Of a DNA stretch of 64,000 nt, positions 1-10,948 are shown one piece after another (positions within the stretch are counted from its first letter, which is position 1; the number at the start of each line of letters is the position of its first letter). Origin of the DNA: Enchytraeus crypticus (lineage: Eukaryota > Annelida > Clitellata > Enchytraeida > Enchytraeidae); the NCBI GenBank assembly GCA_905160935.1, contig CAJHZI010000451.1, positions 614,001 to 678,000 on the forward strand, written 5' to 3'. The translations under genes and the position numbers were made by a program. Below the pieces are notes generated by a model. The model did no database searches and was not told the DNA's origin. It saw nothing but the letters and a program-made list of their open reading frames with translations.

Positions 1-114
1 TATAAAAGGCTGGTTAATTATAATTATTTATACGCTAATTCGTTAGAAATATTTATGTTGATGAATACTGATAGATTATGATGTAGAGATGGATTAGTGG
101 TTCATAACTACATA

Positions 115-201
115 CAGTCATGGCCAAAAGTATAGGGACAGTAGCCCTATAAAAGTATATGGCTACTGTCTCCATACTTTTGATACTTTTGGCCATGACT
201 G
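115..201. mobile_element. 87-bp palindromic MITE, Tc1/mariner-like ends
   Basis: Terminal inverted repeats begin CAGTCATGGCCAAAAGTAT and end with its exact complement. The element is flanked by TA on both sides (113-114 and 202-203), the target duplication typical of the Tc1/mariner superfamily. Inner arms (GGGACAGTAGCC and its near complement) extend the hairpin almost to the centre. There is no coding capacity, so it is a non-autonomous derivative that would need transposase from elsewhere. Confidence 0.8.
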
Positions 202-484
202 TATGCTGGCATTTTGTTTATCTCTAAAATGAAATGACGAAGTCAAGCTAGTCAATAATTCACAATAACAACATGAGTGAGGCGCAACATATACAATAGG
301 TTATAAACAATGGCTTACTTCGTAGAACTGCTGTTTTAAAATTTTTATTACTCCTGAGGCGAGGACCATTTGGCTTGAGATTCGTTAAATTACAACTGTA
401 GAACAGAGGCGTAATAGGTCAGTGGAGAAATAGTAAGGATAGAAAACAAGCAACTATAATAATAATATTCATAATAATAATAAT

Positions 485-600
485 AATAATAATAAAGGTT
501 TAACGTCCATTTCCTCATCCAGGGATGATGTCAGGGACGTCTCCACAGCACACGTCACTACGGATCAATTCACCCAGACCAATCTGCAAAAGAGATGTGA
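485..600 (-). repeat. Repeat family E copy (SINE-like, ATT tail)
   Basis: In reverse complement this reads a GGTCTGGGTGAATTGATC head, then GACGTCCCTGACATCATCC, then GATGAGGAAATGGACGTTAA and an ATT microsatellite. Related copies lie at 4395-4465, 8875-9010, 16755-16815, 18785-18850, 37278-37480, 37965-38050, 53785-53852 and 55120-55175. The shared body, variable truncation and microsatellite tail suggest a retroposed short element. I do not see a clear A/B box in this copy. Confidence 0.7.
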
Positions 601-661
601 TGAGGAGAAGTAGGGTCCTATACAACATGTTACACTTATCATAGAATTAGTAAGGATGTTA

Positions 662-765
662 GACCTATTGAGTTAGTGAAAGTCACTTTTCCCTGCTGGT
701 GGAAGTCTCTTACCTATTGAGTTGGTGGAAGTCTCTTACCTATAGAGTTGATGGAAGTCTCTTAC
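662..765 (-). repeat. Tandem copies of an IDH exon end with its splice donor
   Basis: Directly after the donor of the 766-906 exon, the intron repeats the last ~22 coding bases plus GTAAGAG in ~26-bp units (two short copies, then a third carrying ~40 exon bases). Each copy ends ATAG followed by GT, so each keeps a usable 5' splice site. Differences from the exon include TCC to TCT or TCA (both Ser) as well as a few amino-acid changes. Confidence 0.85.
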
Positions 766-3700
766 CTATGGAGTTGGTGGAAGTCTCTTTTCCCTGCTGG
801 TGGAAGCGGTAATGTCTCGTCACGGTTCCATGAGCCGCCTCAGCTTCCACTGTCTTCCCATCAGGACATATCAGCACACTCGTCATCATTCCCAGTGAAC
901 CGTATCCTGTACGACAATCAATCAATCAATCAATCAATTAATAATCAATCAATTAATCAATTAATAATCAATCAATAAATAAATCAATCAATCAACTTGT
1001 CATCATACCCAGTGAACCGTATCCTGTACGACAATCAATCAATCAATCAATCAATCAATTACTCTGCATCATGAACGATTTTCCTTCTTACAATACAATT
1101 ATGCCAGGTAACTGATCAACATTGAATGTTCTTGCTTAGTTGCCGCCTTTTAGTTTTCGTTATTTACACTATCCACTCCATAATTATAGTAATTGTTGAC
1201 TTTTGATAGTGCATTGATTGCAGCTGGCGCGGATTTAAGAATAACCTTCTAATATCCAGTATTTTTGTACATTCAATGCAGTCAGCACTCTAAGAAAGTT
1301 GCCATTTAAAATAAGTTTGGGTATGTATAATTAGTAAATATAACACAAACACATGCACGTGCAAACAATCATACACAAATATTCATAAGCTAACACAGAT
1401 ATAGACACAGACATACTATTATAAAGACAACAGACATACAAGTACAGATACATGAAAATACAGAAATACAAACACAGATACACTAATATATCATACAGAT
1501 ACAAACACACAAGCAAAGCAGACACACAAGCACACATACAGGCAGACACACAAGCAGACAGAGAAGCAGACATAAAATCAGGCATACAAGCAGACACACA
1601 AACTGACACACCAGCACACAAACAAGCAGACATACAAGCAGACACACCAGCAGACACACAAGCACACACAAAATCAGGCATACAAGCAGATGCACAAGCT
1701 GACACAAAAGCAGACATACAAGCAGACATACGGGCAGACATGCAAGCAGACATGTAAGCAGTCATACAATACGACATACAAGCCAACACAAACTGACACA
1801 CAAGCAGGCATACATGCAGACACACAAACAGACATACAAGCAGACAGAGAGGCTGACATACCTTGAGCAATAGAGTCAGACTGGACGTCACCATCGTAGT
1901 TCTTGCACGCCCAGACAAAACCTCCGTCAGACTTCATCGCCTGAGCCACCATGTCGTCGATCAGCCTGTGCTCATACCAGATCTTCTTCTCCTCAAACTT
2001 GGACCTGTACTCTCTGTTAACAAGCATAGCCCAAAACAATCATCTAATGAACATGGAGTTGATATAAACTTGGACCTGTACTCCCTGCCAACAGGCATCA
2101 CCAAAAACTAATGTTAATTAATCATTTAACGAACATGGAGCTGATTTAAAGCTGGACCTGTACTCTCAGCCAACAAGCATTGCCCAAAACAATCATTTAA
2201 TGAACATGGAGTTGATATAAACTTAGACTTGTACTCTCTGTCAACAAGCATAGCCCAAAACAATCAATTAATGAACATGGAATTGATATAAACTTGGACC
2301 TGTACTCTCAGCCAACAAACATGGCCCGAAACAATCATTTAATGAACATGGAGTTGATATAAACTTTGACCTTTACACCCTTCCAACAGGCATAGCCCAA
2401 AACATTCGTTTAATGCACATAGAATTGATATATACATGCGAGCATTAGGTTAAGAATTCATCTGTCTGTCGTGACGGTCGCGACTTGTGGAAAATGTGAT
2501 AGGATTTAATTTCTGTGTTCTCAATGAGCGACAATGATGCCAGGATTACATGAGTCCTGGCATTATCGTCATAAGAGTCATACAGTCACTCGCCTTATAA
2601 AAAGCTAGTGTTAACGTCAGTTTTCTCACTCGAAAGCGATGTCAGTGAAGGGCGAGCCCAGGCTTTGAACCCCGCACACACTGACCCGCAGTCGAATATC
2701 TTACTGACCATTGATATGCACATGTGTGTACAAAGCTTTATAGATGCGCACTTACATCTACAAAGCTTTATAGACATGCACATGCAAGTACAAACATAAA
2801 CATCTTATTAATCATTAAGTCACTAGGACCAAACCAAAGCAGTAATGAAATAATAATATAATTTAAAATTAATAATACAAACTTGTAAATCTCCTCAAAT
2901 ATATCCTTAAATCTTCCGTCATATTTCTTCAATATTGTGTTCTTTGTGCTGAAAAACAATCAAACAATAAATTCTAAATGGCACTTGTAAAGCATTGAAT
3001 CCAATTCCAAAAATTACTTGCCGCTAGCTACAAATAAATAAATTACATTTTTAAGCCTCCCATTCTCAATTTCACTACATTATAGATTTGAAACGTCAAT
3101 TTATTTGCTATAATTAGCGAACAGTACAGTACTCAATAATATAATCAAAAAGTTTGATTTCACATGCTTTATGACATATTTACAAAACATAACCAGTTAA
3201 AAAACATAAATGAAACAATTCAAGAGTATAAAATAAATACGTCAGCTTAGCAATCACAGTAAGATCATAAATAAGTAGATAAATCAATTAGATATACCTC
3301 ATATATAGCGGCATATCCTTTGCCAGGGCCATCTGGAATGAGGAATGGGCAAAGTCTCGGATAGACTACAACAAAAATATACACACGATATACATACAAA
3401 CATCATTATCATCATGCAAACATTATCACCATCACCATCATCAGTCAATCCTTTATTTAAATACGACATTATTCAAACAAGTGCTAATACATACGAGCAC
3501 ACGTAAGAGTAAATATATACCTTCTATACATGTATATATAACGTCTAAATATATGCACAAATGAAAACAATGCAAGTACAAAAAGAAATACTGAAAAAAG
3601 AACAAACGTGGACGTGAAAAAAGAAAAATATTGCAAGAAATACATGAATAACTACTTTAAATACTTGTAAAATTCTTAAACTATACACAACAGTGTCAAG

Positions 3701-5311
3701 TTCAACAAATATATGCAAAAGAAAACAAAGAAATGTAAATTACAATATATAGTACACTATATAAATATGTAATTGATATACCTTACAACGTTAATTACTA
3801 ATTCCAACTCACAACCACACTTTTAACTCAATTAGCTCACAAACTTAATCAATCAATTAATCAATTATACAAGTAGCGAGTAAAAGATACAGATTAATTT
3901 GATAGTAACAACAATTAGGGTGATACAGTCATCAATGACAACATCGAGCAATGATAGAACACGCCACTAACCTCGTCAGTATTGAACATGCCCAAAGCCA
4001 CGCCCCCACCTCCCACAAAGTCGTGTACGACGTATTTGATTGGCTGGCCGCCATCTTTGGGCGTAAACGACAGCTCAAGCTTGCCATCACCAGGCACCAC
4101 GAAATCTGTTGCTCGGTACTGCAAACAATTATACCAGACTATAATTATATAGAACTATACAAACTATAAATAATAATAATATATAATAGTAATAAGTAAT
4201 AATAATAATATAAATAATAATAAATTATAAAAATATAATTATATAGAATTATACAAACAATTATACTCTACATTACACAGATCCAAGAGCTAAAACACTT
4301 AATATTACTAGGAAACTCTGTTTTTAGTCAAAATGTTAATCAAATAATAACAATTAGAGTGCTAATGTTGTCGAAGACAAATTCCGGCAAAAAAAGGACT
4401 TAACGTTCAGCTCTTCATCCAATGAAGGTTGTAAGGTGTTTCCAGAAAAGAATCCAGAGGACTACTAATAAAGTAGAAATATCAAAATACCAAAAAAATA
4501 ACAATATAACAAATCAGATATAAAGAAGAGAAAAGAGAACCAGTAAATTTAGCCAATTCAATTTACAAATATGAGTCAGTGCAATAGGAAAATGATAGGA
4601 GTAGATAACTTGCTTAATTTGCCAACAAATTTGTTAAGAAATGAATGCATAACAAAACAGCATTAAGCTGACTAGAGAGGTTATTTAGCAAGGAGCTTAC
4701 TAAGGAAAAGTAGCATAAAACTTGGGATTTGAGACTTTGTCCTATTTTCTCTAGTTATTGCCACGAATTCAATTTCTGTCTTATTATTTCTCATTAAGTA
4801 ATGAGAAGTAATAAGATAGAAATTGAATTCGTGGCAAAAACTAGAGAAAATAGGACAAAGTCTCAAAGTTAAAATTAAAAATAAAATACCTGATCCCCGA
4901 AGGCATGACGTCCGATGACAATAGGCTTAGTCCAGTTGGACACAATGCGAGGAATGTTCTTGCAAATGATTGCCTCTCTGAACACAGTACCACCCAGTAT
5001 GTTACGAATTGTTCCGTTAGGAGACTTCCACATCTGCTTTAACTTAAACTCTACAATACATCAATCAATCAATTACTCTCAGTCATTACGCAGATTAAGA
5101 AATTAGGTAATTAATAAAGGGATTTCTCCCTCTCTTTCTCTCTCTTTCTCTAGTGTTGTAACAAGTGGCAGGTCCAAGGTACATATTTATACTGAGAGTC
5201 TCAGAGTGACAGGTTCAAGGTACATATTTATACAAGTTCCATAAAGAGTACTCCAAATAGATCAACAATTTAATCCCATCACAGTATATATAAAGCTATG
5301 CCGTATATATA

Positions 5312-5377
<66 letters not shown>

Positions 5378-7192
5378 TATCTACATGTATATATACTGTG
5401 GAAAACAGTATGTTTTCGTGCTACGGTTGGGTTGGGTTCATTTTAAAATGAATGAAAGGTTCCTCACCTCACAGAGAGGAGTGGAGATGGTTCAATCGTC
5501 TCCCGACCCTGGCTAAACTGGGATTCAAGGGAAGATGATAACGATGAGAGAAGTATGATTAATTTCAAATTTCAAACAATCAACAACAGAAGTACAACCA
5601 GCTACAAGTAAATACAAAATGAATATATTCATTGTAATATAACATTGTACTATTAATATCATTTATTACATACCTTCAACTCTGGCTTCATCAGGAGTGA
5701 TGGTAGCACACTTGATACCCACATTGTACTGCTTGATGGCATTTGCGCAATCAATGGTAACTAAAAATACAAAAAGACATTAGATGAACTAATTTCATAC
5801 TAGCTTTAAATGGCACAGTATAGAGAATTTAAAATGACTTATTTGTTTCTAGTAAACCTACGTTTATTAGTGTAAAAGGGAAATGTCTTCTGTATGAACG
5901 AATCAGAAGAAAATCCTATTATTCACTCATCAAAGATGATTAAATAAACAAATAAGAATTCAAAATAATCAGTCATCAACAACAACAAAAATTATTGTTA
6001 ATAGTTCATCAACTATTTACATAATTCACAATTATGTACCTTTTACAATACAAATCAGAGGCACAAAATATAAATTAACCTTGATCATTAGTAGCGTCTC
6101 TGTTCTCAATGCCCAAATCATAGGAATGAATGTCGAGATCAACAAATGGAAAGATTAGTTTCTCCTTGATGAGCTCCCAGATGATCCTGTTAAAATATTT
6201 TTAAAACATACTTTTACAAGTTTGAAACATAGCCTGAAAATTGAAAAATCATTCAAAACTTAGCTACAAAAATTTAACTTCTTTCACCTTTTCAGCTGCT
6301 GATTTCATTAAGATGTGCATCGATGAAGTCGGCTGCTACTTAGACTTCAGCTGCTTAACTATGTGCCTTAACTGCAGTTTGCATTAATCAGTTGCATTAT
6401 GACAAAATGACAAGTTCTTTGCCGAATTTAAAGCAATATAATGCAAAATAAACTATGTGTGCTACTATATTTCGTGCTACTATATTTCGTGGTGCACACA
6501 AATCACAAACACAAACCAAATTTAGTACCATTATGTGATACATAGTTGTACTTGATACTAAATAATTTTAACAATTTTAAAACAATTCTAAATTAATTTC
6601 ATAAATTATAAACTAAGACAACCGTAATTTGCGATAGGATGTGACTGTGACTGCAAATAGCATTCAAAACCACTGACCTTGACGGATTTCAATAAATTGT
6701 AAATAAACAATTTCAACTATCATCCTTGTAGAATTCAGTAAGATATGACTTTGTAGAGATTAAATGAACAACTTTTATTAAATTTTAATTTAATTAATTT
6801 ATAACTAACCTGGTCATTTCATCTCCCTTAACTTCAACCACTGCACCTCCTGTACAAAAATGAATTTTAAAAATACATTTAATAATCAATAATCAGTAAT
6901 TTTAGTAGTCGGTCAAAGAATCAACAAATCAATCTATTGATCAAATATACAGAATTAATCAATCAGTAAGTTCAGCCTGTTCATTCTGTCGATCAATTAC
7001 TTAATTCATCAATTACATTAATTACTACACTCAAATTTCTTCTTTAGCATCAATCAATTACCCAACACCAACAGAAGCCGATAAGTGGGGTAAATGTAGT
7101 GCTACCATCATCTAAAGACAATATCGAGCACTATAAAATCTAACTAGATCTATAAGTAGGGAAATGCATTAAAGTCAATGAAAATACTTTCT

Positions 7193-7268
<76 letters not shown>

Positions 7269-7636
7269 TATATAAATCTCTTTCTATCACTCTCTACTAG
7301 TGCACTGCCTACTGGCAGGTCCATGGCATAAAATGCTTAATGCAAATAAAAATCCCCTAAATCAGTTTTCGTAATCTCCAAATATTTCAAGGAAACATAT
7401 ATGCTTTTCTCACTCGGTCTCAGTACTACGCCATTCGGCAACCAATCCATTAACATGCAATCAAAGTCAATTCCAGCATTAGAGCCACACCCTTACCGGC
7501 TTATTAGTTTCCATTAGCGGAACATAATTAAATAATCACAGCTACTTTCCTAAATATGCACTCCTTACTGCTACAGATAAATCTAGTCAACAATTAGGCG
7601 AAAAGTATTCAGCGTACCCTTAATCTTTCCGGGCAT
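766..7636 (-). CDS. IDH1: NADP-dependent isocitrate dehydrogenase, cytosolic type (5' ten exons; 3' end off window)
   Basis: Oxidative decarboxylation of isocitrate to 2-oxoglutarate with NADPH production. Coding exons in transcription order: 7636-7618, 6849-6810, 6186-6080, 5760-5674, 5050-4890, 4118-3972, 3365-3298, 2948-2883, 2013-1862, 906-766. All have AG/GT borders and compatible phases (988 nt, ~329 residues). The start gives [20 protein letters not shown], matching the animal cytosolic N-terminus with no mitochondrial leader. Visible family motifs: [16 protein letters not shown], the substrate loop KSPNGTIRN, the active-site Arg in IGRHAFGDQ, catalytic Lys in [16 protein letters not shown], metal-binding Asp in [13 protein letters not shown], and NADP-specific HGTVTRHYR. 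The C-terminal exon(s) following TSTNSI are not found in bases 1-765, so a peroxisomal targeting tail cannot be judged. Two exons are bordered by tandem copies of their own edges. Confidence 0.95.
907..1061. repeat. (ATCA)n tract with one copy of the IDH exon start and acceptor
   Basis: On the sense (minus) strand this is (TGAT)n upstream of the acceptor of the 906-766 exon. Bases 996-1036 repeat the acceptor and the first 28 exon bases (exon-like part 996-1023). The copy differs from the exon at only two positions, GGA to GGT and ACG to ACA, both synonymous. Confidence 0.85.
1500..1860. repeat. Degenerate minisatellite, CAGACATACAAG-type
   Basis: About 360 bp of imperfect 8- to 12-bp units (CAGACACACAAG, CAGACATACAAG) run up to the donor of the 2013-1862 IDH exon. 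On the sense strand the intron begins GTATGTCAGCC and continues as TGTCTGCTTG repeats. Long open frames on both strands here come from the period and are not genes. Confidence 0.85.
2014..2450 (-). repeat. Tandem copies of the IDH exon start with its acceptor (~71-82 bp units)
   Basis: Five units upstream (in sense) of the true acceptor each repeat the splice site plus the first ~20 coding bases (GAGTACAGGTCCAAGTTT) followed by an ATATCAACTCCATGTTCATT spacer. Exon-like cores start near 2072, 2154, 2224, 2296 and 2367. Four keep the reading EYRSKF or close variants; the most distant one is decayed. Confidence 0.85.
2600..2712 (-). mobile_element. tRNA-derived SINE, family A (truncated)
   Basis: Reverse complement carries a B-box-like GGGTTCAAAGCCTGGGCTCG followed by the family A body (CTGACATCGCTTTCGAGTGA, then AACTGACGTTAACACTAGCT). 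The A-box end is short. It lies in an IDH intron, antisense to nothing and parallel to the gene. Confidence 0.8.
4728..4867. mobile_element. 140-bp near-perfect fold-back element
   Basis: Two ~68-bp arms starting TTTGAGACTTTGTCCTATTT and ending in the complement (…GACAAAGTCTCAAA) are separated by only a few bases near 4796. The arms differ at few positions. No coding capacity. The structure fits a fold-back MITE or a palindromic duplication; I see no convincing target-site duplication. It sits in an IDH intron just 3' of the 5050-4890 exon. Confidence 0.75.
5128..5230 (-). repeat. Repeat family G copy, internally duplicated
   Basis: Family G has the core CCATGGACCTGCCAGTAGGC followed by AGTGCACTAAGAGAGAG and a GA or TA tract. 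Here it is on the minus strand (GTGGCAGGTCCAAGGTACAT) next to a CT tract, with the last ~43 bp duplicated at 5188-5230. Other copies: 7277-7330, 50499-50568, 51087-51130, 53491-53528 and a weak one at 61332-61356. Confidence 0.6.
5303..5380. repeat. (TA)n microsatellite
   Basis: Long TA run in an IDH intron. Similar runs occur at 7195-7266, 24824-24990 (compound), 27510-27601, 34149-34239, 39831-39883 and 40655-40709. Confidence 0.95.
5451..5548 (+). repeat. Repeat family D copy, 3' part (ATG tail)
   Basis: Contains GTGGAGATGGTTCAATCGTC, CCCGACCCTGGCTAAACTGG and GATTCAAGGGAAGATGATAA, the 3' portion of family D (fullest copies at 17702-17980 and 24045-24345). Confidence 0.7.
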
Positions 7637-8874
7637 ATTGGAAGATTTAATTAATTTATTAGAGAAAATAAATGAAATGTTTAAAGGTCCAGCACAGCTG
7701 ACAGCTAGAAGAGAGTGAAGCAAAGTTCTGCTCGTAGTACCAAATTATAGTAAACTAGATGTTCCGCAAAGTCATGTGGTAAACAGCGGAATGCGAGGGT
7801 TGTGCAAATGGGACACTTCAAATCAGGGGCGTCTTCCCCCATTGACCTATAACACAAAACGCAGCTTAGTGGGGTACCGTTACCCCCTAAATTTGACTTT
7901 CTGATACCAAAGAGAATTTCGTGACGCAAAATGCGTCATCGCTCATATGGCGCAAATGCCCTTGCTGCAAATTGACACTTTAGTCAGGAAGTATCTAGTA
8001 CTTGCTTCAAAAATAAATTTAAACATTTAGAATCATTCCTAATGTTTCCCAAATTCCAGATTTATTATATAAATAAATGGACTTAATTTCTATAATTATA
8101 ATCAACTTTTATATTCTAGTTGAAAATATCCTTATTTTACCGTAGCCCTGAGAAACATGCTGTTTTTTATGGGACATGTACATGCGAATCCTGCCAACCC
8201 TTGAACCAGGGTCAACATCTAGGTCGTAAAATTCTATTTGATAGCACAGCATATTGCATACTTCTACTTTGGTCCTTGTTACTTTTTACATAGCAATGAT
8301 CAAATCTAATCTACCAAATTGACACGTGTAACTAGGCTATGACAGTGGTCTGATTTCTTACACGTAGGTCGACCAACCATGTATTTTAATTTGTGCGACT
8401 ACTCAGGCCATGCATATGATAACTACTGTACTTGTAGGTAAATATATACTGAATACACGTATGATTTACTACAAAAATTTCGTTAATATTTAGAAATATT
8501 GATGAATGATGACTCCTGCGATATTTGTTCGTGCAAAGTATTTATAAAAATCAATATTGTACAAAAGTGTATACCTAAAAGTCTCGCTATGATTTGATTT
8601 AGGTTCAAACGTTGAAATGTAATTACTAATTAAGCGTACAATAATGTAATTAGTATTGATATAGCATCTGACTTTTCAGAAGGGGACGTTTCAGTTTGAT
8701 TGTCTTACAATCGAACAATAAATAAATACAATCAATGCATAAATAAATCGATCGATTGATCAATCGATAATCGCGTTAAGCTTATATGTAGGCTAATTAT
8801 TGATGGTGCACTCATGCATGATTAAAGCATATGTGCCACTTGCTCCATCTCTCCTGACCATTTTTTGATCACCG

Positions 8875-9010
8875 GACCGGTTTTCTTTTAGGACCTTAAT
8901 TATATATTTTGCAGCTGGGTCTGAGTGAATTGATCTGTATAGCACGGATGTGTGTTCTGTGAGGACGTCCCTGGTCGTCCTTGGATGAGGAAACGGACGT
9001 AAGACCTTTA
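8875..9010 (+). repeat. Repeat family E copy
   Basis: Reads CTGGGTCTGAGTGAATTGAT, GAGGACGTCCCTGGTCGTCC, TTGGATGAGGAAACGGACGT, then TTTATTATT: the full body in plus orientation with a short ATT tail. Confidence 0.75.
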
Positions 9011-9206
9011 TTATTAATTTTTTATTTATTTGCATGGTCGATTGATTGATTTGATTGACGACACGATTTGATTAATTGATTGAAAGCATTGAAATATTGT
9101 AATGTTTATATTTATTCATAATTACATGCACTGAAATCTAATTGACTGATTGCTTGCTTGGCGGACTGACTGACTGACCGACTGACTGATTGGTCGATCT
9201 ATCGAT

Positions 9207-9266
<60 letters not shown>

Positions 9267-9314
9267 ATCGATTGACCGACGGATTGATTGATTAATAAAT
9301 CGATCAATCAGTAG

Positions 9315-9366
<52 letters not shown>

Positions 9367-9378
9367 TGGATTGGATAT

Positions 9379-9400
9379 CATGTGGAAAGTTGGAAACTGG

Positions 9401-9464
<64 letters not shown>

Positions 9465-9636
9465 TGGATTGGATATCATTTCAATCAATCAAACATGTAA
9501 TTATATTAACTATTAATCAAAGAAAACAACCAAATCGCCTGCTATGCGAGAACATATAAGGGGCACGCGTATGACATAACAATTCAGTTTATTTGGGCGT
9601 GTGTTGGTGCGAGGCCAGTTTCCAACTTTCCACATG
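9379..9636. repeat. Perfect 24-bp inverted repeat around TA tracts
   Basis: Bases 9379-9402 (CATGTGGAAAGTTGGAAACT plus GGCC) are exactly complementary to 9613-9636. Between them are a TA microsatellite and a second copy (9461-9478) of the TGATTGGATTGGATATCA motif that precedes the left arm at 9363-9380. The two arms could be ends of a small transposon or a TA-slippage-associated inversion. Confidence 0.75.
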
Positions 9637-9700
9637 TATTGCATAGGAAAATCACAGGACAGGTTGATGATCCGATGCGTTGAGACAGCATGTCAACGCT

Positions 9701-9749
<49 letters not shown>

Positions 9750-9859
9750 AGTACTATAGGCCTATTTTATATAATCATGTCGTCCGCATGCTTTATCAGT
9801 GGGCAGAAGGGCTAGTTATTTCATGATCGCGTGCGCTTATAAGTGTATTGGTGCTTCAC

Positions 9860-9943
<84 letters not shown>

Positions 9944-10948
9944 ATACTGTAAATATATAATAGTTGTTGTTGCTGGTCAAGTTGTTGTTATAATGGTTGC
10001 CACAATAAACCACAATAATTCATGTTTCTTGTACATGTAGTATATATTCAGCAATCATTTCTCTCATATATAGAAAAATTTCGCTTCTTATCTTTAATAA
10101 CAGCATCTTTATAAATTTGCTATTTCAGATTCAAGTACGTATGCCCATAGATATAATAAGTCGTGTTCATAGAATCGTGTTAATTATAGTTTCTTGCGTA
10201 TAATTACCTATATCTTTGTACGTACCAGATTGATAGTATTCATAAAGACTAAAGAAAACCTACTTTAAAGATCTTTGGTCATCACATCAATATTATTCGC
10301 TTGGCCATTTTGCTCTAGGAGTATTTACTGGTATTAGCGAACAGGAATGCATTTGACTCTGGCTATACTGTTTCATATTTGCTCTAAGGTTTGCTATAGA
10401 ATAAAGAAAAGCCTATTGTAAAGATCTTTGGTTTTTGCTTAACTGATTATAATTTTGACTATTAGAAGTTTGTAGTTTGCGCTGGTTTAAATTATACAAG
10501 GTACTCAGTCTTATTCCGAAATCTCTGAACATATTCTAAAGAAGAATTTATTTACAAGAATTTGTAACAAGGTTTTTATTTACTTAATTTAAAGAGTCAG
10601 ATTTTGTATATCAAAGCACTAATTCAATTAAGTAAAAAAATTGATAAAAACAGTTGCGCTCATAGGTCGGCGTAGATGTGACGTTAACGCCTGTATCATA
10701 ATATCAGGCTGCCATACTATCTGTGATACTATTTATGTTACCATATGTCCTTATCCTAACCATATCCGAAAGGATTTTTATGCTGTTGTGTAAGAGCTGT
10801 GTCTGAGAGTAGAGCAATAGAAAGGTGTTGAATTGTAGCAGCCGGATTTCAAATGTTGCTGTAGAAGACTGATACGTTTAGAGCATTTGAAGTAGCAGTT
10901 GTGCCTAGCTGATCAAAGCAATAATTGCATAACTGAAAGTGCTTAAAC

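Larger units (their letters stand above)
7637..10948. other. Divergent intergenic region between IDH and the Q-rich gene
   Basis: Separates the minus-strand IDH start from the plus-strand Q-rich gene, so both promoters should lie here. Contents: AT-rich unique sequence, a family E copy (8875-9010), TGAT-type tetranucleotide tracts (about 8730-8770 and 9030-9080), TA runs at 9210-9262, 9319-9363, 9403-9461 and 9860-9947, and a GT run at 9704-9747. A TATA box or initiator cannot be assigned with confidence amid the TA tracts. Confidence 0.7.

Noticed and set aside
1331-2039. Cys/Val/Ala-rich and Thr/Asp-rich open frames on both strands
   Set aside because: They are translations of the CAGACATACAAG minisatellite; only the 2013-1862 part is real IDH exon.
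7705-7929. Minus-strand frame with CxxC…CPIC pattern upstream of IDH
   Set aside because: It looks faintly like a zinc ribbon, but there is no further support and it does not join the IDH frame.
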